Assembly (NCBI RefSeq): GCF_038396635.1
Contig: NZ_CP121687.1
Location: 1,550,001 to 1,614,000 of the forward strand
Length of the DNA stretch: 64,000 nt
Source of the DNA: Defluviitalea saccharophila
GTDB taxonomy: Bacteria > Bacillota > Clostridia > Lachnospirales > Defluviitaleaceae
Direction of reading: 5' to 3'
Shown: positions 49,515 through 58,716 of the stretch, piece by piece
How the letters are laid out: the number at the start of each line of letters is the position of its first letter
Numbering within the stretch: position 1 is the stretch's first letter
Notes under the pieces: generated by a model
What the model was told of the DNA's origin: nothing
The model's input: only the letters and a program-made list of their open reading frames with translations
Databases searched by the model: none
Position numbers and translations under genes: made by a program

Positions 49515-50458
49515 TATTTATTATCTACTATAAAAATTGCATCATCATATCTTAACATTAGAAGATTAGGTTTAAATTGACCCATTTGAGACTCTACAGT
49601 TTTGCCCTCTGCCCACTCTTTAATCATCTTTCCATAATCAATGCCAGCTTCCATAGAAAGAGGTACGCCTCCACCAAAACGAGGATTAATTTCAATCCAA
49701 TATATATCACCTTTAGAATCTTCAATACACTGAAGGGTAAGAGGGCCTATCCCCCCTAATTTTTCGCAGATTTGCACAGCTTCTTCTATAATTCTAGGAT
49801 GATTCCTTGTGATGGATTTAGAAACTTCTCCAGCTCGAACTTGAAGCCGTTCTCTGGGAACACAAGAAACTACTCGGCCGCCATGATCACAAAATACATC
49901 TATAGTGTATTCTGTACCTTGAATGAATTCCTGGATCATTGAATTCGGGACATATTTTGAAAAGAAATTTAATTCTTCTTTATTTTTAGCACGATAGACC
50001 CCTTGGCTACCCATACCATCTCTTGGCTTAATAATAAAGAAAGATTTATCATCACAGATATTGACATCCTCTGACTTAGACCATGTTTTTGGGGTCTGAA
50101 TACTTTGCTCTAAGAAAAACTCATAGGTTCTAACCTTGTTTTCACAAATGTTAAGTACAAAAGAATTAGAAAGAAGCACTTGCACCCCTAAATCATGAAA
50201 TTCTTTTCTTCTACGATCTAGAAGAGAATATTCTTTTTCAAATAAAGGTATTAAACCATCTATCTTTGTATCCTTACATATCTTAAGAAGTGCGTCTACA
50301 TAGCTTTCGTTTTGATAGCTTGGCACTTCAAAAAAAACATCAACAAAATGCTTAGCAGGATTAATCGAAGAACAGTCAACTCCAATAATATTAAAGTTTT
50401 TCTTTAAAAAAGAAATTAATTGAACTCTCTTACCAATGGCGGTTAATAGTATATTCAT
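49514..50458 (-). CDS. ATP-grasp ligase of unknown substrate
   Basis: 314 residues, carbamoyl-phosphate-synthase-like ATP-grasp. N-terminal pre-ATP domain (MNILLTAIGKRVQLISFL), central FFIIKPRDGMGSQGVYRA loop, and the Mg-binding WIEINPRFGGGVPLS. Relatives ligate an acid to an amine and often sit in surface sugar loci, where they may decorate an amino sugar. The substrate is not evident. AGGAAGG precedes the ATG. Confidence 0.82.
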   Translation of the reverse strand: MNILLTAIGKRVQLISFLKKNFNIIGVDCSSINPAKHFVDVFFEVPSYQNESYVDALLKICKDTKIDGLIPLFEKEYSLLDRRRKEFHDLGVQVLLSNSFVLNICENKVRTYEFFLEQSIQTPKTWSKSEDVNICDDKSFFIIKPRDGMGSQGVYRAKNKEELNFFSKYVPNSMIQEFIQGTEYTIDVFCDHGGRVVSCVPRERLQVRAGEVSKSITRNHPRIIEEAVQICEKLGGIGPLTLQCIEDSKGDIYWIEINPRFGGGVPLSMEAGIDYGKMIKEWAEGKTVESQMGQFKPNLLMLRYDDAIFIVDNK

Positions 50459-50486
50459 TATTTCGCCTTCCTATTTACTTAATGTT

Positions 50487-50981
50487 TTATTTTCGCGTTT
50501 TTAATTGTCCTAATCCCTTACACAAAAAGAAAACTCCAAATCCCATAATTCCAATAATTCCTGATAAAAACAAAGAAATTATCTTAAAGATTTGGCTTCT
50601 TATCCACCAAAACATAACCTGAACCTTTGAAAAAGCTTTGATTTCTGATATCAAATTACATTTATATCTCTCTTTTACATGAATGGATAAACTAAATAAA
50701 AACACATTTATAAATCCTGTCCCTGATAAATTCGTACACGGAACAATAACTACATCAAAATGCTCATTTTCCAATTCTTGACACTTCCTGCTATATCCAA
50801 AGCCTTCTTTATATGGGTAAATCCAAATCTGCTTTATGCCTTTATATTTTTCTGCTAACTTCCTTCCATGCTCATGGGTTAATAAATGGATCTCATGTTC
50901 TGGAAATTTATCTTTTATAGCTTTTAAATTATTATCTAACTGCTGAAAACTAACCGAACGAATTATCAATAACTTTTTCAC
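50487..50981 (-). CDS. Heptosyltransferase-like N-domain with C-terminal membrane helix
   Basis: 164 residues. The first 110 residues (KKLLIIRSVSFQQLDNNLK, then HEIHLLTHEHGRKLAEKY) look like the N-terminal half of a GT9/heptosyltransferase. The nucleotide-sugar half is absent; instead there is a hydrophobic segment at about 125-155. It may be a remnant or an accessory protein. The GTG at 50981 is chosen (AGGTGGGG upstream); a longer start would overlap the previous gene. Confidence 0.55.
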   Translation of the reverse strand: MKKLLIIRSVSFQQLDNNLKAIKDKFPEHEIHLLTHEHGRKLAEKYKGIKQIWIYPYKEGFGYSRKCQELENEHFDVVIVPCTNLSGTGFINVFLFSLSIHVKERYKCNLISEIKAFSKVQVMFWWIRSQIFKIISLFLSGIIGIMGFGVFFLCKGLGQLKTRK

Positions 50982-50991
50982 TTTTCCCCAC

Positions 50992-51891
50992 CTATCTATA
51001 AAAGGTAAATGACACATCAAACGGAATACGAAGATTTTCTGCTATATATTTCTTAACCGGTTTTCTTTTATCTTTAATTTGTTTTATATTAAATATTGCA
51101 GAAAACATTGCTTTAAGATAAACCGTCGTATACTGCTCTAAAGAATAATAAAACACCAAATAGATTAACCGAAAAGTAATTGGTATCACCATAGTCATAG
51201 GATAGTTTTTCCAAAGAAGCCAAAAAGCATTTCTAGTATAGTAAAAGGGAGCTCTCCATGATGCACGATTCGCTGGAGAATATTTATGATAAGATACAAT
51301 ATCCGAGAAAAATTCTATCTTATATCCTGCATCTAACACGCGGAAAGACAGGTCCTGTTCATTCCAATATAAAAAAAACTCTTCTGGATAAAATCCTACT
51401 TGCTCTATAACATCTTTTCGTGCCCCCGCTCCTGCTCCATTAAAAGCCATCAGATAATTTTGGATAGCAGCAGAGGTATTCTTTTTTTCTTCTACTTTTT
51501 TATTCGTTTCGTCATAACTAAAATAGTTTCTAACATCAAAAGCCACAATACCTAGTTTTTCATCGTTTTTAAATTTATCTACCATCTTTTCTATAGCATC
51601 TTCTGCCGGGAAAGAATCATCATCTAGGATAACGATATATTCTCCTTTTGCATTTTTAAATCCAATATTATAAGCTTCAATTCCCATGTTTTTAGGCATC
51701 TTCAATAATCTGACTTCAGGGAAATCCTCTTCAATCATAGCAATTGTTCCATCAGTAGAACCATTATCAACTACAATAACTTCCATCTCTTTATAGGTTT
51801 GTCCTCTAAGTCGAGTTAAACTTTCTTTTACATCGTCTTTTCGATTCCAGCATAAAATGACTACACTGACTAATGGTTGTGTTTGCAGCAT
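50992..51891 (-). CDS. GT2 family glycosyltransferase
   Basis: 299 residues, GT-A fold. VSVVILCWNRKDDVKESL at the start, VVDNGSTDGT, and the metal-binding ILDDDSFP, then a WNEQDLSFR acceptor motif as in rhamnosyltransferase-like enzymes. The hydrophobic C-terminal part suggests membrane contact. 4 nt after the other GT2 gene; AAAGGAG site. Sugar unknown. Confidence 0.88.
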   Translation of the reverse strand: MLQTQPLVSVVILCWNRKDDVKESLTRLRGQTYKEMEVIVVDNGSTDGTIAMIEEDFPEVRLLKMPKNMGIEAYNIGFKNAKGEYIVILDDDSFPAEDAIEKMVDKFKNDEKLGIVAFDVRNYFSYDETNKKVEEKKNTSAAIQNYLMAFNGAGAGARKDVIEQVGFYPEEFFLYWNEQDLSFRVLDAGYKIEFFSDIVSYHKYSPANRASWRAPFYYTRNAFWLLWKNYPMTMVIPITFRLIYLVFYYSLEQYTTVYLKAMFSAIFNIKQIKDKRKPVKKYIAENLRIPFDVSFTFYR

Positions 51892-51895
51892 TCGT

Positions 51896-53197
51896 CTACT
51901 CCTTTTCCATCCTTTGTTGTCTTAACTTTTCCAACAAAATTTCTAATTGGTCTGTCATAAACTTCTGTCTCTTATTTTGAAATCGGCTCACTGCTTTTTT
52001 ACCAAAATTATTATTTGGTAAAACATTTAAATATCTATCAACCCAATAAGATTCTACCTCTTCATATTTAATATCGTCCTTATAATCAAAAACATGAGAA
52101 CAAGGAATGAATATAACTTTTTCCTTGGTAGTATGGTCATTTATTGAGCTGTAATTTAAATCAGGAAATTTATTTTTAATCATTGTTTTTATAAGATTGG
52201 AATATTCATTATCTAATATCACAATTTGATGTTTACTTTTGATAACATCATTTAATGTTATGCGTGGGGTACACACTAAACCATACTGATTCTCTTTAGC
52301 TTTACCTCTTCTGCCATTGACTCCATCCTTTATAGCTTCATACATACTTCTAGCCGTTTGTTTTTTTCCATAAAACGTACTCGTATACAACCCTGTAAAA
52401 TAGTCTTCAAAAATGATAGACATGATGCCTTTCCATTTTTCTTCTGGCGCATATTTATTAAAAAAATGGATACGGTTGCGCCAGAAATAGTATGTCGTCA
52501 ACGTTGAAGTTTTGTTGGCTACACCCATCTTATGCCATACTTTAGAACTTGAAATTGCCTTTACTTTATAGCCATTATTTTTTATTCGATATCCCCATTC
52601 AATATCATCCCAGTAGAGAAAGTATTTCTCGTCCATTATGCCAGCTTTTTGGATTGCTTCCGTTCTCACAAGTAAAGAACATGCCGGAACATAATCTACT
52701 TCTACATTTTGTATAATTTCATCCTTTTCTATATATCCTTTTTTATTAGGCAGGATATATCCTTTATTCCAATCAATCCATGCACCCAATTCTTGAATTT
52801 GATTAGGTGTATCCATTACATATATTTTTGATCCTGCAATGCCTAAATCATTATCCAATTCCATTGCCTTAACAAGTTCATATAGTGCATTTTTATCTAA
52901 AATTACGTCATTATCCAATAGATATATATATTTATACTTACCTGTTTCAACCATATACTTGATTCCAGTATTGAATCCACCGGAACCACCTTTATTTTCT
53001 GTATTCTTAATAAGAGTAATATCAGGATATTTCGCTTCAATAGCTTCAACTGAGCCATCCGTTGAAGCATTATCTACAACAGTTATATCATAATTCTTAT
53101 AATCTAATTGTTTAACTGATTCTATGCATTTTAAAACATAGTCTTTTTTATTCCAATTACAGATTACAATCCCTACAGGAATATTACATATTTCCAT
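51896..53197 (-). CDS. GT2 family glycosyltransferase with C-terminal extension
   Basis: 433 residues. GT-A catalytic part (about 1-270): VGIVICNWNKKDYVLKC, VVDNASTDGSVEA, LLDNDVILD as metal site and YWDDIEWGYR as acceptor/base motif. A further 160 residues, including QIVILDNEYSNLIKTM and a basic coiled end, are unrecognised. ATG at 53197 with GGTGG upstream is preferred over GTG codons before it. The metal and base motifs resemble GlfT2-type galactofuranosyltransferases, which would suit the nearby glf; inference. Confidence 0.82.
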   Translation of the reverse strand: MEICNIPVGIVICNWNKKDYVLKCIESVKQLDYKNYDITVVDNASTDGSVEAIEAKYPDITLIKNTENKGGSGGFNTGIKYMVETGKYKYIYLLDNDVILDKNALYELVKAMELDNDLGIAGSKIYVMDTPNQIQELGAWIDWNKGYILPNKKGYIEKDEIIQNVEVDYVPACSLLVRTEAIQKAGIMDEKYFLYWDDIEWGYRIKNNGYKVKAISSSKVWHKMGVANKTSTLTTYYFWRNRIHFFNKYAPEEKWKGIMSIIFEDYFTGLYTSTFYGKKQTARSMYEAIKDGVNGRRGKAKENQYGLVCTPRITLNDVIKSKHQIVILDNEYSNLIKTMIKNKFPDLNYSSINDHTTKEKVIFIPCSHVFDYKDDIKYEEVESYWVDRYLNVLPNNNFGKKAVSRFQNKRQKFMTDQLEILLEKLRQQRMEKE

Positions 53198-53248
53198 AGT
53201 ATCCACCACGCTTTGCTATTAATAGAAATATTATAACATATCAGATAT

Positions 53249-53272
53249 AAAAATACAGCCTAAAAGGCTGTT
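53249..53272 (-). terminator. Intrinsic terminator after glf
   Basis: ACAGCCT and AGGCTGT arms around a 3-nt loop are followed by ATTTTT on the minus strand, overlapping the glf stop codon. Confidence 0.75.
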
Positions 53273-54356
53273 AATCTAATGGAAGCTCCAATGCTCTATC
53301 TACAATTTGATCCATATTATAATATTTATACTCTGCTAACCTCCCAATAAAGGTAACATTTTTTTCTTTCTGAGCATATTGGCGATACTGTTCCGCCTTC
53401 TCTTGATTTTCCTTGTCAGGCACAATGTAAAAAGGTTCTCCATGAGCCATTGAATATTCTCTAGCAATCGTAGTACGTGGTATGTCTTGACCTGTTAAAT
53501 GTTTATATTCTGTAATCCTTGTAAAGTCATAATCATTCGGATAATTAACTGTTCCAACTTCTTGATAAAATTCTTTGTTAAAAAACGTCTCGTATTCAAA
53601 TCGTACGGAACGATATTCTAATTCACCAAATTTATACTCATAGTATAAATCAATAGGACCAGTAAAATACAATTTATCAAATTTAATTTGATCTCTTATA
53701 TCAAGCCAGTTTGTATTTAACATAATATGTATATTAGGATGATCCAATATCTTTTCAAACATCTTTGTATATCCCTGTTTAGGAAGGCCTTGATATTTAT
53801 CCGTGAAATACCTGGTATCACGATTATTTCTAAAAGGAATTCTTTTGATGACACTGGGATCTAATTCACTAGGATATCTCTCCCATTGTTTATATGTGTA
53901 GTTTTTAAAAAACTTTTCATAAATATCTTTGCCTGCTTTTGAGATAACTACATCTTCAGAAGTCTTAATTTCATCAATATGTTCTGCCTGCTCTTCTAAC
54001 CATTCTCCTACTTCATCTGAACTTAAGTTCAAGTTGTAAAGTTGATTAATCGTTTCTACCGATATTGGCATTGGAATCTTCATACCATCAATATAGCTTA
54101 AAACTCTATGTTGATATAAATACCAATCGGTAAATCGAGAAAGCCAATCCCAAACTTTCTTATTATTAGTATGAAAAATATGGGGACCATATGTGTGTAT
54201 TAAGACACCATATTCATTATATTGGTCATGGGCATGTCCAGCTATATGGTTATGTTTATCAATGACTAAAACTTTTTCATTCTTTTCTTCTGCTAAACGG
54301 CGGGCTATTAGGGAACCTGCAAATCCTGCACCTACAACTATATTCTTTATAATCAT
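53271..54356 (-). CDS. glf: UDP-galactopyranose mutase
   Basis: 361 residues. FAD motif VVGAGFAGSLIARRLAE, then GPHIFHTNNKKVWDWL and YTYKQWERYPSELDPSVI, and the active-site RNNRDTRYFTDKYQGLP, all Glf hallmarks. Converts UDP-galactopyranose to UDP-galactofuranose, so the polysaccharide should contain galactofuranose. ATG at 54356 with AGGTGA upstream. Confidence 0.96.
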   Translation of the reverse strand: MIIKNIVVGAGFAGSLIARRLAEEKNEKVLVIDKHNHIAGHAHDQYNEYGVLIHTYGPHIFHTNNKKVWDWLSRFTDWYLYQHRVLSYIDGMKIPMPISVETINQLYNLNLSSDEVGEWLEEQAEHIDEIKTSEDVVISKAGKDIYEKFFKNYTYKQWERYPSELDPSVIKRIPFRNNRDTRYFTDKYQGLPKQGYTKMFEKILDHPNIHIMLNTNWLDIRDQIKFDKLYFTGPIDLYYEYKFGELEYRSVRFEYETFFNKEFYQEVGTVNYPNDYDFTRITEYKHLTGQDIPRTTIAREYSMAHGEPFYIVPDKENQEKAEQYRQYAQKEKNVTFIGRLAEYKYYNMDQIVDRALELPLD

Positions 54357-54398
54357 AATTATCACCTATTACAATTTAAGATATTATTTCTTAATAAT

Positions 54399-55418
54399 TT
54401 AAACAAGACATAAGTAATTATCAATATTTTTCATATCTAAAGCATTTAATCTATTTATTGAATCTTCTTTTCCCAACTCAGTTGCAATAAACATATAATT
54501 TGTCCTAAAGTCATTAATTTGTTGAGGATTATATATTGGAATGTTATTATACTGGCCACTTTTATACGAATCAATAAAGCCTGTACACTCATACATAGGA
54601 TAACATTCTTTCAACACTTTATAGGCTAATCTTCCACCACTTCCAAGCCCCCATATCATGTATTGATCAAATGATGTTCCTTTTTCCTCTAAATAATTTA
54701 ACTTTATTCTCATCGCATCTTCTATACCTTCATAATTAATATTTTCTAAATTACTTTTAGATTGTCCATGTATTCTACATTGAATTAAGACATCATCTAA
54801 TTTTTTTATCTTATGGCCATTTTTTAATGCGCGTATCCATAACTCCAAATCCTCAGATTTATAATCACGATACCCACCAATCCTATCAATTAATGTTTTT
54901 CTAAACATCACAGATGAATGAGCAAGACAATGCCAATAAGTTAATATTTTTTCTTCTCCGTTAAATTCATCGATGTCAATATTTAGTTGTGCTCTTCTTT
55001 TTACTTTTATCGATTCTTCAACTTCGCCAATAACTTCTACTTTAGTGCCTACAATATCAATATGATCATTCTCATTTAAAAATTTTACTTGTTTTTCAAA
55101 TCTATCTTGGTAATTTATATCATCCGCATCGCATCTAGCAATATATTTCCCTCGTGCCAAAGAAATGCCTTCATTAAGAGAACAAACAAGGCCCTTGTTT
55201 CGTCGTGACAAAAAAATTATTCTATCATCTATTCTTGTAAAACTATTTATTATATCTAAAGACCGATCAGTAGAACCATCGTTAATAATTATTAGTTCAA
55301 AATTTTTATACGACTGTGATAAAATACTCTCTAAAGTTTCTTCTATATATTCTTCGCTATTATATATCGGTAAAACTACAGATACTTCTGGATTATTTAT
55401 ATATGTAATGGCTACCAT
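54399..55418 (-). CDS. GT2 glycosyltransferase fused to a Rossmann domain
   Basis: 339 residues. The first 250 form a GT2 domain: VSVVLPIYNSEEYIEETLES, INDGSTDRS, metal site RCDADDIN, and EDLELWIRA. From about 255 a Rossmann-like module follows (MIWGLGSGGRLAYKVL, GFIDS, PIYNPQQI), resembling the CoA-/sugar-nucleotide-binding N-domain of PglD-type proteins. The protein at 56861 has the same module. Start uncertain: the ATG at 55418 has only AAAGA at 9 nt; a TTG three codons earlier is an alternative. Confidence 0.82.
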   Translation of the reverse strand: MVAITYINNPEVSVVLPIYNSEEYIEETLESILSQSYKNFELIIINDGSTDRSLDIINSFTRIDDRIIFLSRRNKGLVCSLNEGISLARGKYIARCDADDINYQDRFEKQVKFLNENDHIDIVGTKVEVIGEVEESIKVKRRAQLNIDIDEFNGEEKILTYWHCLAHSSVMFRKTLIDRIGGYRDYKSEDLELWIRALKNGHKIKKLDDVLIQCRIHGQSKSNLENINYEGIEDAMRIKLNYLEEKGTSFDQYMIWGLGSGGRLAYKVLKECYPMYECTGFIDSYKSGQYNNIPIYNPQQINDFRTNYMFIATELGKEDSINRLNALDMKNIDNYLCLV

Positions 55419-55465
55419 CCCTCTCAATCTTTCAAATAAATCATACGAAATATATATTATTTAAT

Positions 55466-56764
55466 CTAATATTTATGTTTAAAACACTCTTCATACAATT
55501 TTATAAATCTACTTGTAATTTCTGCATATTCATAACGTTTTAAAATATTATTATCTGGGAAAAATGCTATCTCACCTTTTTCATAAAACTCATTATAGTT
55601 TTTGCTAATAAATGATTTTAATTTTTGCAAATCATCCTTGTAGTTTTTTTCCTCACATGCAATTCCTAAATTGCTTCTTCTAATTAATTTACTTAATTCC
55701 CCTCTAGGCCTATCACCAACAGTAATTGAAATCACAGGTTTTTGTATTAACATATATTCAAATATTTTCCCTGTTAAAATTCCTGTACTATCTTTTTTGT
55801 TCCATGCCAATGCCAATAATAATTGGCTCGAACTTTGTATTTCCATTGATTTCTTTCTATTCACCACTCCATAATAATTCATGATGCTTTCTATTCCGTA
55901 ATGTTTTGCTAAAAAATTAATTCCTTTTGTGTCTTTTCCACAATAGTCAAATCTAACTTTCGTTGATTCTATTTTACCTTCACTAATCAATTCTTTTAAG
56001 GCTTGAAATAACATAGACGGATCACTATGTCGATGATATATTGTCCCTGTATAAGCTATAGTAAAGATAGAGTTATTGTTAGTATCATCATTAATTATTC
56101 TTCTATCTTCTTCATCATATCCATTCGTTATTGTTAACATTTTATTTTTAATATATCTATTCTGCCGCATTAATTCTTTTCTTAAACCATCAGATACTGT
56201 AGTAATTCTATCGGCTTTTCTTACAATATAGTTTTGCATAATAAAACAGACCTTTGAAGATACATTACTTTTGTTTCTCTTAGTAATATTATTAATATAT
56301 GCATCTCTAAAATCGGCAATCCAACATATAGATGGTTGCATCTTTTTGGCATAAGCAGCTAATAAATGGGTATACATGGGTGCGTAACTAGATATAACCA
56401 AATCAAACTTTTCTTTTATCAAATGACTTTTTAACACACGTTTCGCTTCCCAATACCATTCTACTGTACCTTGATTTCTAAAAATCTCATCTATGAAAGA
56501 TGATCGCTGCAGTAAATGTGGAATTATATTATTGGAATCTTTTACTCGTATAATTTTCATATATTTCATTTCATCACACACCAATGTAGAATCTCTTTGA
56601 TTGCCAAGCCTACACTTATCTGCTGTTATTATTGTTACATTCCAACCACTTCTTACAAAATATTTTGCTATCTTTGTAGTTCTAACTGCAGCTATCAAAT
56701 TTTGAGGAGCAAAATAATATGAAATTAAAAGCAAATGTCTTCTTTTTGCACATTCTTCCATCAT
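55466..56764 (-). CDS. GT4-like glycosyltransferase
   Basis: 432 residues, GT-B fold. N-terminal LLLISYYFAPQNLIAAVRTTK, C-terminal ILTGKIFEYMLIQKPVISI with the E-x7-E-like donor-site region. Similar in plan to capsular and exopolysaccharide GT4 enzymes. First gene after a terminator; two adjacent ATG codons with AAAGGTG. Donor unknown. Confidence 0.82.
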   Translation of the reverse strand: MMEECAKRRHLLLISYYFAPQNLIAAVRTTKIAKYFVRSGWNVTIITADKCRLGNQRDSTLVCDEMKYMKIIRVKDSNNIIPHLLQRSSFIDEIFRNQGTVEWYWEAKRVLKSHLIKEKFDLVISSYAPMYTHLLAAYAKKMQPSICWIADFRDAYINNITKRNKSNVSSKVCFIMQNYIVRKADRITTVSDGLRKELMRQNRYIKNKMLTITNGYDEEDRRIINDDTNNNSIFTIAYTGTIYHRHSDPSMLFQALKELISEGKIESTKVRFDYCGKDTKGINFLAKHYGIESIMNYYGVVNRKKSMEIQSSSQLLLALAWNKKDSTGILTGKIFEYMLIQKPVISITVGDRPRGELSKLIRRSNLGIACEEKNYKDDLQKLKSFISKNYNEFYEKGEIAFFPDNNILKRYEYAEITSRFIKLYEECFKHKY

Positions 56765-56797
56765 ATCACCTTTACAAAAAGCTATAATTCCATAACT

Positions 56798-56824
56798 TAA
56801 AAGAGCCTAAAAAATGGCTCTTTA
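56798..56824 (-). terminator. Intrinsic terminator after the membrane-Rossmann gene
   Basis: AAAGAGCC and GGCTCTTT arms around an AT-rich loop, followed by TT on the minus strand. It ends the wecC block; the short T-run makes it moderate. Confidence 0.65.
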
Positions 56825-56860
56825 CTCTAAATTTTAACTAAATAGCTTTTTACTATTAAA

Positions 56861-57349
56861 TTATAGTTCATATATTACGTCTTCTAAAGAAAGAATCTCT
56901 GTATCAATCTCTATATCTAACAAATCTTCTTCAATTTTTTCAAAATCATATATAGGAGTAACAACAATGGCATCTACAGACTCTTGTGAAGCAATGTCAT
57001 TAATTCCTACTACCGGTATATCATCGATTCCATAGTATATTTCATCTGCATTTTTATCAATAAAATATGCGACTTCAATTTCTGAGTCTTTTATTTCTTC
57101 ATATAATCTTGTCCCAAGTTCTCCTAAGCCATAAATTGCGATTTTACTTATGTCATTATTTTTAAAATACTCTATTGCACTTTTTTTGCTATTTTTTGCT
57201 CTTAACCATTGATTCGTCATATCATAATATGATTTGTATCTTACCATCATATTATCTGAGTGCTCTATCATTTTTTTAGCTTTCCAAAGTATACCTCCTA
57301 TAGCTGATATTAATCCTAAACCTAAAATGCCTTTCCATATTTTCATCAT
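56861..57349 (-). CDS. Membrane-anchored Rossmann-domain protein
   Basis: 162 residues: a membrane helix at about 6-24, a linker helix, then from about 70 a Rossmann module (KIAIYGLGELGTRLYEEI, AYFIDKNADE, IPVVGINDI). The same plan forms the C-terminal part of the glycosyltransferase at 54399. A nucleotide-sugar or cofactor binding role at the membrane is possible; no catalytic residues are obvious. AAGGGAG before the ATG. Confidence 0.6.
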   Translation of the reverse strand: MMKIWKGILGLGLISAIGGILWKAKKMIEHSDNMMVRYKSYYDMTNQWLRAKNSKKSAIEYFKNNDISKIAIYGLGELGTRLYEEIKDSEIEVAYFIDKNADEIYYGIDDIPVVGINDIASQESVDAIVVTPIYDFEKIEEDLLDIEIDTEILSLEDVIYEL

Positions 57350-57438
57350 TTTTTCTCCCTTCTTTTTCTTATATAAAATAAATATATAAATTCATGTTAT
57401 TACAAAATCCTATTATAATAATAAATTTTTAATTATAT

Positions 57439-58716
57439 TTATGAGTTACTATTATTTGTGCCGTTTCCTAATAAATAATAGTTAAATCCTAACGCTTCTA
57501 GTTCCTTTTGAGACCACATATTTCTTGTATCCAATATAATATAATTACGCATATGTTTTAATAACATATTAAAATCAATTTCCTTAAATTCTTGATGATT
57601 AACTCCTAGTACGATAAGATCAGCACATTTTACAGCTTCAAACAAATTATTATTTAAATACTTAAAGTTTTTAATATGCGGATCCACTATTGAAATTTCA
57701 ATGTTTTTATCTTTTTCTAATAGATCTATTATTTTTAATATAGGACTTTCTCTCAAATCATCTACATCTGCTTTATAAGTAATTCCTAATATAATAACTT
57801 TAGGGTTAGATATATTTTGTGTTAATTTTTTAATCTTATTATATACTCTTATCGGCATATTATCATTTATTTCTCTAGCCATTTTAATTAAATTAGCATC
57901 TTGTCGATTATTTTCAACAATAAACCATGGATCTACTGCTAAACAGTGTCCTCCTACTCCTGGGCCTGGAAGATGTAAATTAACGCGTGGATGTTTATTA
58001 CATATTCTAACTACTTCCCATACATTAATTCCCAAACGTTCACATATAATCGATAATTCATTGACTAAAGCTATATTAACATCTCTATAAGTGTTCTCCA
58101 TAAGTTTACACATCTCAGCTGTTCTGGCATCTGTTAAGAAAATTTCTCCCCTTACAAAAGTTGAATAAAGAGATTTAACTATTTCACAAGATTTTTCATT
58201 AATACCACCTATAATTCTATTATTCTCTACGAGTTCGACTAAAATACGCCCTGGAAGTACTCTTTCTGGAGAATGTGCTACGAACAATTCATCTCCTATT
58301 TTTAATGATGACTTTTCTAGAATCGGTATTAATAAATCATATACTGTCCCTGGGGGGGATGTAGATTCTAGAATTACCGTATTCCCTGGTTTTAAATAAG
58401 GAACAATTGAATTTGCTGCTTGTTCAACATAGGACATATCTGCTTTTTTATCTTCTGTAATTGGAGTGGGCACAGCAATTATAAATACATCTGCTTCTTC
58501 AGGATAAGTTTGAGCACGTAAATTTCCAGAAGTAACTGCTGCCTGTACCATAATATCTAAGTAAGGCTCTTCTATAACAATTTTCCCTTGATTAATAGCA
58601 TTCACAACTACTTCATTAACATCCACACCTACTATAGAATGTCCGTGAGTAGCAAACATAGCTGCTGTAGGCAACCCAATATACCCAAGACCAATAATAC
58701 ATATTTTTTGTTTCAA
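57439..58716 (-). CDS. wecC: UDP-N-acetyl-D-mannosamine dehydrogenase-like enzyme
   Basis: 425 residues, UDP-glucose/GDP-mannose dehydrogenase family. NAD motif CIIGLGYIGLPTAAMFA, catalytic Cys258 in GVGGHCLAVDPWF, and C-terminal GITYKADVDDLRESP. The GxGGHCLAVDPWF form fits WecC, which makes UDP-ManNAcA. The partner 2-epimerase WecB is not in the window. The start is TTG at 58716, overlapping the previous stop (TTGA), with AGGGGG upstream. Confidence 0.9.
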   Translation of the reverse strand: MKQKICIIGLGYIGLPTAAMFATHGHSIVGVDVNEVVVNAINQGKIVIEEPYLDIMVQAAVTSGNLRAQTYPEEADVFIIAVPTPITEDKKADMSYVEQAANSIVPYLKPGNTVILESTSPPGTVYDLLIPILEKSSLKIGDELFVAHSPERVLPGRILVELVENNRIIGGINEKSCEIVKSLYSTFVRGEIFLTDARTAEMCKLMENTYRDVNIALVNELSIICERLGINVWEVVRICNKHPRVNLHLPGPGVGGHCLAVDPWFIVENNRQDANLIKMAREINDNMPIRVYNKIKKLTQNISNPKVIILGITYKADVDDLRESPILKIIDLLEKDKNIEISIVDPHIKNFKYLNNNLFEAVKCADLIVLGVNHQEFKEIDFNMLLKHMRNYIILDTRNMWSQKELEALGFNYYLLGNGTNNSNS

